NCBI GenBank assembly: GCA_964509475.1
Contig: CAZDXJ010000024.1
Span: 1-30,924 of the forward strand
DNA: 30,924 bases
Direction of reading: 5' to 3'
Source: CAZDXJ01 sp964509475
Lineage (GTDB): Bacteria > Pseudomonadota > Gammaproteobacteria > Methylococcales > Methylomonadaceae
How positions within the stretch are numbered: position 1 is the first letter of the stretch; every line of letters begins with the position of its first letter. Below are positions 16,951 through 23,636 of this stretch, one piece after another. Below the pieces are notes generated by a model that had not been told where the DNA came from, made no database searches, and saw only the letters and a list, made by a program, of their open reading frames with translations. A program made the position numbers and the translations under genes.

Positions 16951-17700
16951 ATGAGGAAAGCAGTTTTTGGCTTATTGGCTCTGATAGCTTGCGGTTTAAG
17001 TATTTCAGTGCGGGCGGAATTGTTGGCTGAACGCACTGTTTTACGCAACGACAGCGCCGGTGACCGGGTTCGGGTGTCGGCGCGGTTTGCCCAACCGGTG
17101 CAGGGTGATTTGTATCTGGCAACCCAATTGGGCGGGGTGTTTTACTTTTTTGATGAAAATGGCGGCTTGACCACTGATGTTGTGCCGCGTATCCGTAATA
17201 CCGGTTATAGCGGTGATGTACCGGTATTGAATTTGCCGGTGCAAGGCGTTGCAGCCGGTCGTTACTTTTTATATCAGGTGGTGACGGCGGCTGGCGCAAA
17301 CCCTCTGTTTGTTGCCAACTGGATCAGTCCCTTGAACGTTATGCTGTTCCATATCGGCTTGCCGACCGAGGTGACTCGTGATTTTGATCAGGACGGTTTT
17401 CCCGACGATGATCGAAACCGGGATGGTTTTTTTGATGCCGATACCAATATGGATGGCGTGGTTGATTTTCAGGAAAACATCGCACAAGGCCGAGTCCTCT
17501 ATGAAATGAATTGCCAGAACAGCGGTTGTCACCAGCATGGCAACAGTCCAGGCCAAAATGCTAACGGCGTGTTACTGGCGCGTAACGATCCGGGTGTCAT
17601 TCGTTCTGCAATTCGACGGAACAAGGGCGGCATGATTTTTCTGGACACCTTGAGCGATGCGGATTTGCAGGCAATTGCCGACTATCTGGGTACTTTTTAA
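16951..17700 (+). CDS. Paralogous exported CX4CH cytochrome
   Basis: This 249-residue paralogue of the preceding protein has the same order of parts: a signal peptide ending near A22, a shared beta domain (GDLYLATQLGG, VLNLPVQGVAAGRY), a short Asp-rich segment (143-172, DFDQDGFPDDD) without the expanded repeat, then a cytochrome domain with CQNSGCH (C188, C193, H194), Met candidate M228 in GGM, and DADLQAIADYL. I chose the ATG at 16951 over the GTG at 16942 because AAGGTG lies six bases before it. It begins ten bases after the upstream stop. Conservation of CX4CH in both copies argues against a sequencing error and for a functional motif. Confidence 0.8.
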   Translation: MRKAVFGLLALIACGLSISVRAELLAERTVLRNDSAGDRVRVSARFAQPVQGDLYLATQLGGVFYFFDENGGLTTDVVPRIRNTGYSGDVPVLNLPVQGVAAGRYFLYQVVTAAGANPLFVANWISPLNVMLFHIGLPTEVTRDFDQDGFPDDDRNRDGFFDADTNMDGVVDFQENIAQGRVLYEMNCQNSGCHQHGNSPGQNANGVLLARNDPGVIRSAIRRNKGGMIFLDTLSDADLQAIADYLGTF

Positions 17701-17718
17701 AGCGAAGGTAAAAAATAC

Positions 17719-18228
17719 ATGAAAAAGATTTATTCTGGCATGTTGTTTGTCTTTCTGCAACTGGCTGTTCCGGCGGTCAATGCACTGGATATTGGAGCAT
17801 CGGCACCGGTGTTTACGCTGCCAATGCTGGATAACAAGGAAAAAAACGTGTCCTTGTCGTCGTTTCGGGGAGAGGTGATTTATCTGGATTTCTGGGCCTC
17901 CTGGTGTGCGCCTTGCCGCACCTCCTTCCCGTTGCTGAATGCGTTTTTACAAAAAAAACAAGCCGAAGGTTTCCGGATCATTGCAGTGAATGTCGATGAA
18001 AATGAAGCGGCGGCAAAAAAATTTCTTCAGGATTATCCGGTTGACTTTACTGTTTTACAGGATAGTGGATGGCATTGGGTTGAAACCTATGACGTTGATT
18101 CGATGCCCACCTCGTTTCTGATTGATCGCAAAGGGGTTATCCGCTACCGTCATTCCGGCTTTACCAGTGCTGATATGGCAAAGATTGAAAATAAAATCAA
18201 TGCCTTATTGGCTGAGGAGGTTCCGTGA
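17719..18228 (+). CDS. TlpA/ResA-like periplasmic thioredoxin
   Basis: This 169-residue exported thiol-disulfide oxidoreductase has a signal peptide (MKKIYSGMLFVFLQLAVPAVNA) and a thioredoxin fold of the AhpC/TSA-Redoxin type. Its active site is WCAPC (C63, C66), with a cis-Pro motif SMPTSFLID. TlpA/ResA proteins reduce apocytochrome haem-site cysteines or metal-site cysteines in the periplasm. The neighbouring CX4CH cytochromes, the Cys-tailed lipoprotein and the DsbD-type electron supplier make those the natural partners (inference). A gaagg ribosome site sits ten bases before the ATG. Confidence 0.9.
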   Translation: MKKIYSGMLFVFLQLAVPAVNALDIGASAPVFTLPMLDNKEKNVSLSSFRGEVIYLDFWASWCAPCRTSFPLLNAFLQKKQAEGFRIIAVNVDENEAAAKKFLQDYPVDFTVLQDSGWHWVETYDVDSMPTSFLIDRKGVIRYRHSGFTSADMAKIENKINALLAEEVP

Positions 18229-18446
18229 AACGCTGTTTTCGGCTGAACTTTGTGATATTAGCTGTCCTGCTTTTGATGTCGGCTTGTACGCCGGTCAAGC
18301 CCTGGCAGCGTGGCCGTCTTGCCTTGCCGCAGATGGCTTTGAACCCCGATCCGATGGAGTCGGCATTGCGTCAGCACACTGCGTTCAGCAAGGAAAGCGC
18401 TTCCGGCGGTTATGGTGGCAGTGGCGGAGGTTGTGGTTGTAACTGA
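18225..18446 (+). CDS. DUF4266-like small lipoprotein with Gly/Cys tail
   Basis: This 73-residue lipoprotein has a signal peptide with lipobox LMSAC (Cys 21) and Thr at +2, which predicts outer-membrane sorting. The mature part is only about 52 residues: a VKPWQRGRLALPQMALNPDP segment, then a Gly/Ser-rich tail ending GGGCGCN with two Cys. These features fit DUF4266 as I remember it. The function is unknown; the terminal Cys pair could bind a metal, be a TlpA substrate, or link to the barrel. It starts with GTG overlapping the tlpA stop (GTGA), so the two are translationally coupled. Confidence 0.8.
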   Translation: MKRCFRLNFVILAVLLLMSACTPVKPWQRGRLALPQMALNPDPMESALRQHTAFSKESASGGYGGSGGGCGCN

Positions 18447-18460
18447 ATTTTTGGAAAAAT

Positions 18461-19618
18461 ATGAAACAGGATTCTTTAATAAAACGCCTGGTTGGGGTTG
18501 CCTTGACCTTGCCCGGGCTGTGTCAGGAGGCGCAAGCGGGCCGGAGTGAAGAAACGTATAATGCCGATTTTCAATACGCGCATTATTCGGAAAGCGGCCA
18601 ACGCATGAGCGCGGATGTATTTGAGGGGGAGTTGGCCCTGCCCATTGGCCGGCAGATGAGTGCTTCGGTACATCTTGTCCGGGACAGTTTATCCGGCGCA
18701 TCGCCAATGTTTTACATGAAAGACAGCAATAACCGGCCCAAAATGATCTTGAGCGGTGCTTCCATTCGTGAACAACGCGATGCAATCACGGCCAGTTTCA
18801 GTTATTTCTGGGATCGGGTGGCAGCGCATTTCAATGGCGGTTATTCGCGCGAACACGATTATGTATCCCGTTATTTTGGTTTGAATTCCAATTGGGATTT
18901 CAACCATAAACTGACAACGCTGAATCTGGGCGCTTCGGTGGCTTTTGATGAAATTCAGCCGACCGGCGCCGACTATAAACGCAGCAAGACCAGTCAGCAG
19001 TATCTGTTGGGTGTGTCGCAAATCCTCGACCGGGATTCCTTGCTCAATATGAATATGACGTTTGCCTATCATACCGGCTTTTTGTCTGATCCCTATAAAC
19101 TGGTGTATTTTGATGGCGGCGGGGTTTTTGCCGATACCCGTCCGGAACACAAGTTTCAATGGGCCTGGCTGGTTCAGTATGTGCGTCATTTTGAAGCGGC
19201 AAACCAGGCCGCGCTGCATGCCGATTACCGGTTTTATCTGGATGACTGGGGCGTACATGCGCATACGGTCGAATTAAGCTGGGATCAACCCATTGCGGAT
19301 GGCTGGCGTGTGGTACCGAGATTTCGCTATTATTCGCAGGACAAGGCGGATTTTTATCAGCCTTATTTCACTGGTACGCCAACGGCAGCGGTGTATTCCA
19401 GCGATTACCGCCTGGCCGGCTTTGGCGCGATTTCCGGCGGCATCAAGATCATCAAGGATTTTGTGAATCCGGGTGGCTGGTTTCCCTTGCTGCGCATCCA
19501 GGCCGGGGTTGAATATTATGACCGGCGTTCGAGTTATCAACTGGGCGGGAGCAAGCAGGGCGCTTTTGATAATTTCAATTATTATCTGGTCAATGCCTCG
19601 TTTAACCTGAGGTTTTAG
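18461..19618 (+). CDS. DUF3570-like outer-membrane beta-barrel with flavinylation-type motif
   Basis: The 385-residue product has a signal peptide ending AQA (26), many alternating aromatic/polar strands and a terminal Phe (NASFNLRF), all typical of an outer-membrane barrel. Its N-terminal part carries DSLSGAS (75-81), which fits the ApbE target consensus Dxx(S/T)GA(T/S), so Ser 81 would carry FMN. A second SGAS at 98-101 lacks the Asp. It begins 14 bases after the DUF4266 stop and is followed two bases later by the ApbE gene. Whether the motif faces the periplasm or the lumen is not known from sequence. Assignment to DUF3570 rests on context, size and the SGAS motif. Confidence 0.78.
   Translation: MKQDSLIKRLVGVALTLPGLCQEAQAGRSEETYNADFQYAHYSESGQRMSADVFEGELALPIGRQMSASVHLVRDSLSGASPMFYMKDSNNRPKMILSGASIREQRDAITASFSYFWDRVAAHFNGGYSREHDYVSRYFGLNSNWDFNHKLTTLNLGASVAFDEIQPTGADYKRSKTSQQYLLGVSQILDRDSLLNMNMTFAYHTGFLSDPYKLVYFDGGGVFADTRPEHKFQWAWLVQYVRHFEAANQAALHADYRFYLDDWGVHAHTVELSWDQPIADGWRVVPRFRYYSQDKADFYQPYFTGTPTAAVYSSDYRLAGFGAISGGIKIIKDFVNPGGWFPLLRIQAGVEYYDRRSSYQLGGSKQGAFDNFNYYLVNASFNLRF
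18683..18703 (+). other. Predicted FMN attachment site (DSLSGAS)
   Basis: Codons 75-81 of the barrel gene encode Asp-Ser-Leu-Ser-Gly-Ala-Ser. In NqrC, RnfG and other ApbE substrates the last Thr/Ser of Dxx(S/T)GA(T/S) receives FMN by a phosphoester bond. An ApbE homologue two bases downstream of this gene makes the match more than chance. Modification itself is inference. Confidence 0.55.
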
Positions 19619-19620
19619 CC

Positions 19621-20526
19621 TTGCGCCTGTATGTATTTTCATTTAAAGCCATGGGTTCGCCTTGTCAGATACAGTTTTTTTCAACTGCAAAAAGCAAGGC
19701 GCGGCCGGTTTATGGCCGGATCATTCGCCGAATCGCCTGTCTGGAGCGGCGTTATTCGCGGTTTTTGCAGACCAGCCTTGTTGCCGAGGTGAATCGTAAG
19801 GCCGGAAGCGGTGTACGAACACGGCTGGTTCAGGAAGATTTTGCGTTGTTGTGTTATGCCGATCAATGTTATCGGGAAAGTCGGGGCTTGTTTGATGTAA
19901 CTTCCGGTTTGTTGAACAAGGTTTGGCATGATCAATTAAAGGCCTTGCCCAAAGCCCATGCAATTGATCAGGCGCTGGCCAAAATAGGCTGGGATAAGGT
20001 GATCTGGGATCAAAATTCGTTGTATTTGCCGGTTGCGGGGATGCAGATCGATTTCGGCGGCATTGTCAAGGAGTATGCGGCTGACAGTGTTGTCAATCTG
20101 TGCCGTGCTTGTGGCGTGCATTCCGGCATTGTCGAACTGGGCGGTGATGTCCGGGTGATCGGTGCGCAGCCAAATGGGCAGGGCTGGCCGGTGGCGATTC
20201 GCGATCCGTTTCATCCCGGTCAGGTTTTGTCCCGCATCGAATTGCGTTCAGGCGCCCTGGCCAGCAGTGGCGATTATGAGCGTTATATTGAAATTGACGG
20301 CCACCGCTATGGACATATTTTTAACCCCAAGACCGGCCAACCGGTAACCGGGCTGTCGGGTGCAAGCGTCCTGGGCGGACAATGCGTGGTGGCGGGCAGC
20401 CTGGCGACCATCGCCTTGTTGCAGGGAACATCTGGAGCCGATTGGCTGGCGGCGCAATCCGTACCGTTTTTGGCCTGCTTGAGTACGGGCCGTGTTATCG
20501 ATCGAATAAGTGGAGTTTGTGCATGA
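19621..20526 (+). CDS. apbE: ApbE-like FAD:protein FMN transferase, apparently leaderless
   Basis: ApbE transfers FMN from FAD to Ser/Thr of target proteins using Mg2+. The 301-residue product keeps the family landmarks: KAMGSPCQI (9-17), FDVTSGLLNKVW (91-102), DFGGIVKEYAAD (144-155), ELGGDVRVIG (172-181) and HIFNPKTGQPV (232-242). Two oddities stand out. The start is TTG and the conserved AMGS motif begins at residue 10, so there is no signal peptide or lipobox, unlike most periplasmic ApbE proteins. In the C-terminal VAGSLATIALLQG (257-269) the usual Asp of the VADALATAL-type motif is Gly259, while Thr263 is kept. It lies between the barrel gene (two-base gap) and dsbD (ATGA overlap), and the barrel is its probable substrate. 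Confidence 0.85.
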   Translation: MRLYVFSFKAMGSPCQIQFFSTAKSKARPVYGRIIRRIACLERRYSRFLQTSLVAEVNRKAGSGVRTRLVQEDFALLCYADQCYRESRGLFDVTSGLLNKVWHDQLKALPKAHAIDQALAKIGWDKVIWDQNSLYLPVAGMQIDFGGIVKEYAADSVVNLCRACGVHSGIVELGGDVRVIGAQPNGQGWPVAIRDPFHPGQVLSRIELRSGALASSGDYERYIEIDGHRYGHIFNPKTGQPVTGLSGASVLGGQCVVAGSLATIALLQGTSGADWLAAQSVPFLACLSTGRVIDRISGVCA

Positions 20527-22481
20527 GTATTTACACGAGATTATGGTTTTTCATATTGTTGATTGGGTCTTTTTCATTGCAGGCCAGTCCTCAATTGAAT
20601 ATTACGCTGAAGCAGGCGGATACGCAGAATTGGCCGGGGCGTTATACCTTGTTGCTGCATGTGCCTGAACAACATCATGCCTACCTGGATAATGGTGTGG
20701 AGCACAGTTATATCCCGCTTGCTTTTGATCCACGCGGTTCACTGAAGCGATCCGGGGTACGTATTCTGGAAATACAGGCACCGAAAGGTGTTTTTGAGCC
20801 TCAGGTTCAGGCAACGGTGTTGAGAGATAGCGGAGTATTTACCCTTGTTTTGGATCGTCTTTCCAATGACACGCCCATCCTGGATACAAATATTGATCTA
20901 GCGGTGCGCTATCAACTTTGCAATGATGTAACTCATGTTTGTTTCATGCCCGCAACCGGACATATTCAATTGTCTTTGCCGAATCCTCAGATCATGCCGC
21001 CTGCGGCTTTGCCGATAGCGGATGTGAATGAAGAGGAGATAGGGATAACGGATCGTTTACTGCAAACTTTTACAGCAAATAAAAACAATACCGCCTTGAT
21101 TTTTGGCTTGATGCTGCTGGCGGGTTTGTTATCGGTTGCAACCCCTTGCGTTTATCCGATGCTGCCGATTACTTCCATGTTCATTATCAACCGTGCCGGC
21201 GGTCATCGCCGTCGGGAAAAATATCATGCTTTGGTTTATTTGCTGGGCATTATAACTACCTATATGATATTGGGGCTGGTGGCGGGCATGACAGGCGGTG
21301 CTTTTAACAGTTTTATGCAGTCCGCCTGGGTCAACCTGGTATTTGCCGTATTTTTTGCTTTTTTTGCCTTGTCGATGCTGGGTTTTTATGAATTCAGTCT
21401 GCTGCAAAATGAAGTACACAGCCTGAATCAGCGTTCCGAACATGTCAAGGGGCTGCCAGGAACCTGGTTGATGGGTTGTGTTGCCGGCCTGGTGATTTCA
21501 CCTTGTGTCGGGCCGGTCGTTTTCGCAATTTTGTTACAGGTTGCCGACAATATCGCTGCCAAGACCGAGGCTCTGGCGGCTGTTCAGCAAACGCTGGGTT
21601 TTTGGGACAAATTGGTTATTGCCAGTCAGGGCAGTGTGATGATGGGCGGGTTTGGCCTGGGCGTTGGGGTTCCGTTTTTCGTTATCAGCGTGATCAAGCT
21701 GAAGCTGCCAAAAGCCGGTTACTGGATGAACAAAATCAAGGCCTTCTTTGGCTGGCTGATTCTGTATTTTGCCTATACCTATTTCCATAAGGGCATGGGT
21801 GTGCTGGGCGTGGACGATGAGGGCGTCGTTATTATGGCGCTGGGTCTGGTGGCGTTGTGGTATGCGATTGTGCATAGTAACATTCTTGATTTTTCCGCAG
21901 CCAGCGAGCAACCGGCCGACCGCTTGCGCCGTTTTGCCGGTGTTTTGCTTTTGCTTGTTGGCGGCTGGATGCTGATCAACGGCTTGAACCGGATTCCAAT
22001 GATAACAACGTCGGTCGCCGCAACTAAAGAACCTGCCTCCGTTGCCAGTCAGAATAGGCGTATTGAGAACGATGCGGGTATCGCCTGGTATCGGCATTTC
22101 AAGGATGCGCAAGAAGCCGCCATGCAAACCGGCAAGCCGATTTTTATTGATTTTTATGCCAGCTGGTGTGCAAATTGTGTGGCGTTTAAAGAGGAAACCC
22201 GGAATGATGTGGTATTGAACCGTGCTTTGCGCGAACATGCGGTCAGTCTGAAACTGATTGATCAGGAAGCCGAGTTTGAACAATTTAAACAGCGTCCGGA
22301 ACACCGGCAATTAAAAATCGGTTTGCCTTATTTTGCGATCGTGCATCCGGATGGCCGTTTGTTGTGGTCGGGAACCGATTATCAGGCGACACGGAAAATT
22401 GCCCGCCTGCTTACCGATATGGATCAAAAAATTCATCCGGTTTCTCAGGCGGGTGCGCGATCATACTTCACCGGATCATGA
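20523..22481 (+). CDS. dsbD: DsbD-type thiol:disulfide interchange protein
   Basis: DsbD moves reducing equivalents from cytoplasmic thioredoxin across the inner membrane to periplasmic thioredoxin-like proteins. The 652-residue product has all three domains: a signal peptide and nDsbD domain with C133 and C140 (LCNDVTHVC), an eight-helix membrane core with redox cysteines in ATPCVYP (C209) and SPCVGP, and a C-terminal thioredoxin domain with WCANC (C549, C552). The frame is open upstream, but the ATG at 20523 overlaps the apbE stop (ATGA) and begins a clean signal peptide, so I use it. As the last gene of the operon, it probably keeps the TlpA-like protein reduced. Confidence 0.93.
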   Translation: MSIYTRLWFFILLIGSFSLQASPQLNITLKQADTQNWPGRYTLLLHVPEQHHAYLDNGVEHSYIPLAFDPRGSLKRSGVRILEIQAPKGVFEPQVQATVLRDSGVFTLVLDRLSNDTPILDTNIDLAVRYQLCNDVTHVCFMPATGHIQLSLPNPQIMPPAALPIADVNEEEIGITDRLLQTFTANKNNTALIFGLMLLAGLLSVATPCVYPMLPITSMFIINRAGGHRRREKYHALVYLLGIITTYMILGLVAGMTGGAFNSFMQSAWVNLVFAVFFAFFALSMLGFYEFSLLQNEVHSLNQRSEHVKGLPGTWLMGCVAGLVISPCVGPVVFAILLQVADNIAAKTEALAAVQQTLGFWDKLVIASQGSVMMGGFGLGVGVPFFVISVIKLKLPKAGYWMNKIKAFFGWLILYFAYTYFHKGMGVLGVDDEGVVIMALGLVALWYAIVHSNILDFSAASEQPADRLRRFAGVLLLLVGGWMLINGLNRIPMITTSVAATKEPASVASQNRRIENDAGIAWYRHFKDAQEAAMQTGKPIFIDFYASWCANCVAFKEETRNDVVLNRALREHAVSLKLIDQEAEFEQFKQRPEHRQLKIGLPYFAIVHPDGRLLWSGTDYQATRKIARLLTDMDQKIHPVSQAGARSYFTGS

Positions 22482-22483
22482 TT

Positions 22484-22521
22484 GCGGATTTTCAACATCG
22501 CTGAAATTCTTGTACTCAAGC
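22484..22521 (+). repeat. Dispersed repeat, copy 2 (AACATCGC-type)
   Basis: This aligns with 12450-12487 over about 38 bases (gcgg-tttt-aacatcgc ... cttgta-tcaag). It begins two bases after the dsbD stop codon, so the insertion boundary sits almost exactly at the gene end. Confidence 0.6.
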
Positions 22522-22571
22522 TCAATCGGTTAGGTTTGCTTTGCGCCTTTGGTTTTCAGGAAACAGTTATC

Positions 22572-22642
22572 TATACTCTACGCGGTTAGCAATGCGGAAA
22601 ATAAAGCAAACATCGGGACGAAACGCCTGCCTGTTGCAGACC
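22572..22642 (+). repeat. Dispersed repeat, TATACTCTACGCGG family
   Basis: This copy shares tatactct-cgcggt, atgcggaaaat and catcggg with 30871-30924, and ctacgcg, cgggac and gcagac with 15719-15791. It is the most complete copy in the window and directly follows the AACATCGC-type repeat, so both may be parts of one longer element. Confidence 0.6.
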
Positions 22643-22703
22643 GGTTTGCCGGAACCGCCCTGCAGGGTTGAGCAGGGCATATCCCGTAAAAACAAATATT
22701 GAA

Positions 22704-22729
22704 TGGGGTAGGTGCGGATTTATCCGCAC
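22704..22729. repeat. GTGCGGAT/ATCCGCAC palindromic repeat
   Basis: ggggtaggtgcggatt, also present on the minus strand at 107-125, leads into a palindrome GTGCGGAT-tt-ATCCGCAC (22712-22729). REP-like palindrome of this type; no known role here. Confidence 0.55.
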
Positions 22730-22860
22730 AGCGCAGAGCCGATCACCTGCCGGGTGGCCGACAGGAGCGCAGCGGATCGGCCAATGCCCTGAAACGGCGC
22801 TTCCTTACCCAGGTTCGTCGGTTAGGTGAGCGCCGCGTAAGCCAACACATGGCACAGTAT

Positions 22861-22891
22861 GGTTGGGTTACGGCTATCGCCGAACCCAACC
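22861..22891. repeat. GGTTGGGTT...AACCCAACC hairpin repeat
   Basis: A strong stem of about 13 pairs: GGTTGGGTT (22861-22869) with AACCCAACC (22883-22891), extended by CGGC/GCCG around a tatc loop with one bulged A. Similar GGGTTACG-type hairpins are widespread extragenic repeats in bacteria (recollection). It may cap the 3' ends of the dsbD or holC transcripts. Confidence 0.6.
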
Positions 22892-22945
22892 GACCCGGCT
22901 TTTGTGTTTTTCGTGGTTCATTCATTTGATATTCAAAATCCGCAA

Positions 22946-22967
22946 ACCTGTCTGCCAACAGGCAGGT
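22946..22967. terminator. Hairpin downstream of holC
   Basis: ACCTGTCTG-ccaa-CAGGCAGGT forms a nine-pair stem (one G-U) 24 bases beyond the holC stop. Read on the minus strand it is followed by an A/T-mixed sequence rather than a pure U-run. A 3'-end or stability hairpin for holC is possible. Confidence 0.35.
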
Positions 22968-22990
22968 GTGGCTGCGAGTATATCCACCAG

Positions 22991-23425
22991 TTAAACTTTA
23001 TGAGTGTCGATATGAAGGCTTTGTTGCTGGTAGTGCCGGTATCGCTGTCTGCCCGATCGTTTTATAGTTTCATCCTGATCGATGACTTCCAGCAGGCGTT
23101 GTATTCGTGAATATTGAGGTGGCGGTTGCAACGTCAAATTAATCAGGTTGTTTCGCCATTGTTCCGGCGCATCACGTTGGCCAAGCAGGATTTTGTTGGC
23201 CGGGTCAGGCGGTTCACCGGTATAAATCTGGTGGGGGATAAAGCTGCCCGCACGGAAAGTCCACAATAGATCGTCCAGTTTGCGGCTCTGTACATCGGAG
23301 TTTGTCAACAGGTAGGCTGTTTCATTTTGGCGGTATATTTTTTCGGCTAATTTGCAGACGAACAGCAGACGCTGTTGTTCTGAATGTGAGTTCAGGATAT
23401 AAAAACTGATTTTTGGCATACTCAT
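22991..23425 (-). CDS. holC: DNA polymerase III chi subunit
   Basis: Chi links the clamp loader (through psi) to SSB on the lagging strand. The roughly 144-residue product begins MSMPKISFYILNSHSEQQRL, and the C-terminal half has DPANKILLGQ followed by LINL and ends with RQRYRHYQQQ, the family pattern. A longer in-frame extension upstream is not chi-like, so I start at the ATG 23423-23425 (or 23417-23419, two codons later). It lies downstream of pepA with a 211-base gap that contains a large hairpin; pepA-holC is a conserved pair, but the usual third member valS is elsewhere. Confidence 0.88.
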   Translation of the reverse strand: MSMPKISFYILNSHSEQQRLLFVCKLAEKIYRQNETAYLLTNSDVQSRKLDDLLWTFRAGSFIPHQIYTGEPPDPANKILLGQRDAPEQWRNNLINLTLQPPPQYSRIQRLLEVIDQDETIKRSGRQRYRHYQQQSLHIDTHKV

Positions 23426-23498
23426 ATTGTTTGATTTCACCCGTGATACATCCCCGCACCAAGCGAACGTCACCACCAAAAAGGGAAATGACCTTGTC

Positions 23499-23541
23499 GT
23501 AGCTGTAGATTTTTAGGCATTGCCGAAAAATCCACAGCTAC
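23499..23541. repeat. Long near-perfect hairpin between pepA and holC
   Basis: Arms 23499-23519 and 23521-23541 pair at 19 of 21 positions around a single T (gtagctgtagattttt... against ...aaaaatccacagctac). Within a pepA-holC transcript this would form a very stable stem, able to protect pepA mRNA or limit read-through to holC. The gtagctgtag arm recurs near 15859. Confidence 0.7.
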
Positions 23542-23636
23542 TTTATAGGTCAACGAGCCTGTCAAAATATAGCGTTAAAGTCTTTATAAGCAGGCTTACC
23601 AGAACAAGGTATGGGAATTGAGAAGTTTACGCCGGG

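Larger units (their letters stand above)
22482..22990. other. 509-base repeat-rich intergenic region
   Basis: No credible gene is present between the convergent dsbD and holC genes. Instead there is a chain of repeats: 22484-22521, 22572-22642, 22704-22729, a hairpin at 22861-22891 and another at 22946-22967. Small plus-strand frames here run through the palindromes and are not protein-like. The region looks like an accumulation site for extragenic palindromes behind convergent 3' ends. Confidence 0.6.

Noticed and set aside
16263..17048. 261-codon minus-strand frame across the two cytochrome genes
   Set aside because: Its Ile-rich repeats are the complement of the Asp-rich tandem repeat, and the plus-strand genes have signal peptides and haem motifs.
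22699..22929. 76-codon plus-strand frame in the dsbD-holC gap
   Set aside because: It runs through two palindromic repeats and has no recognisable protein features.
23426..23479. N-terminal extension of HolC
   Set aside because: The extra 18 residues do not resemble chi subunits, which begin just before the FYIL strand; the internal ATG is the better start.
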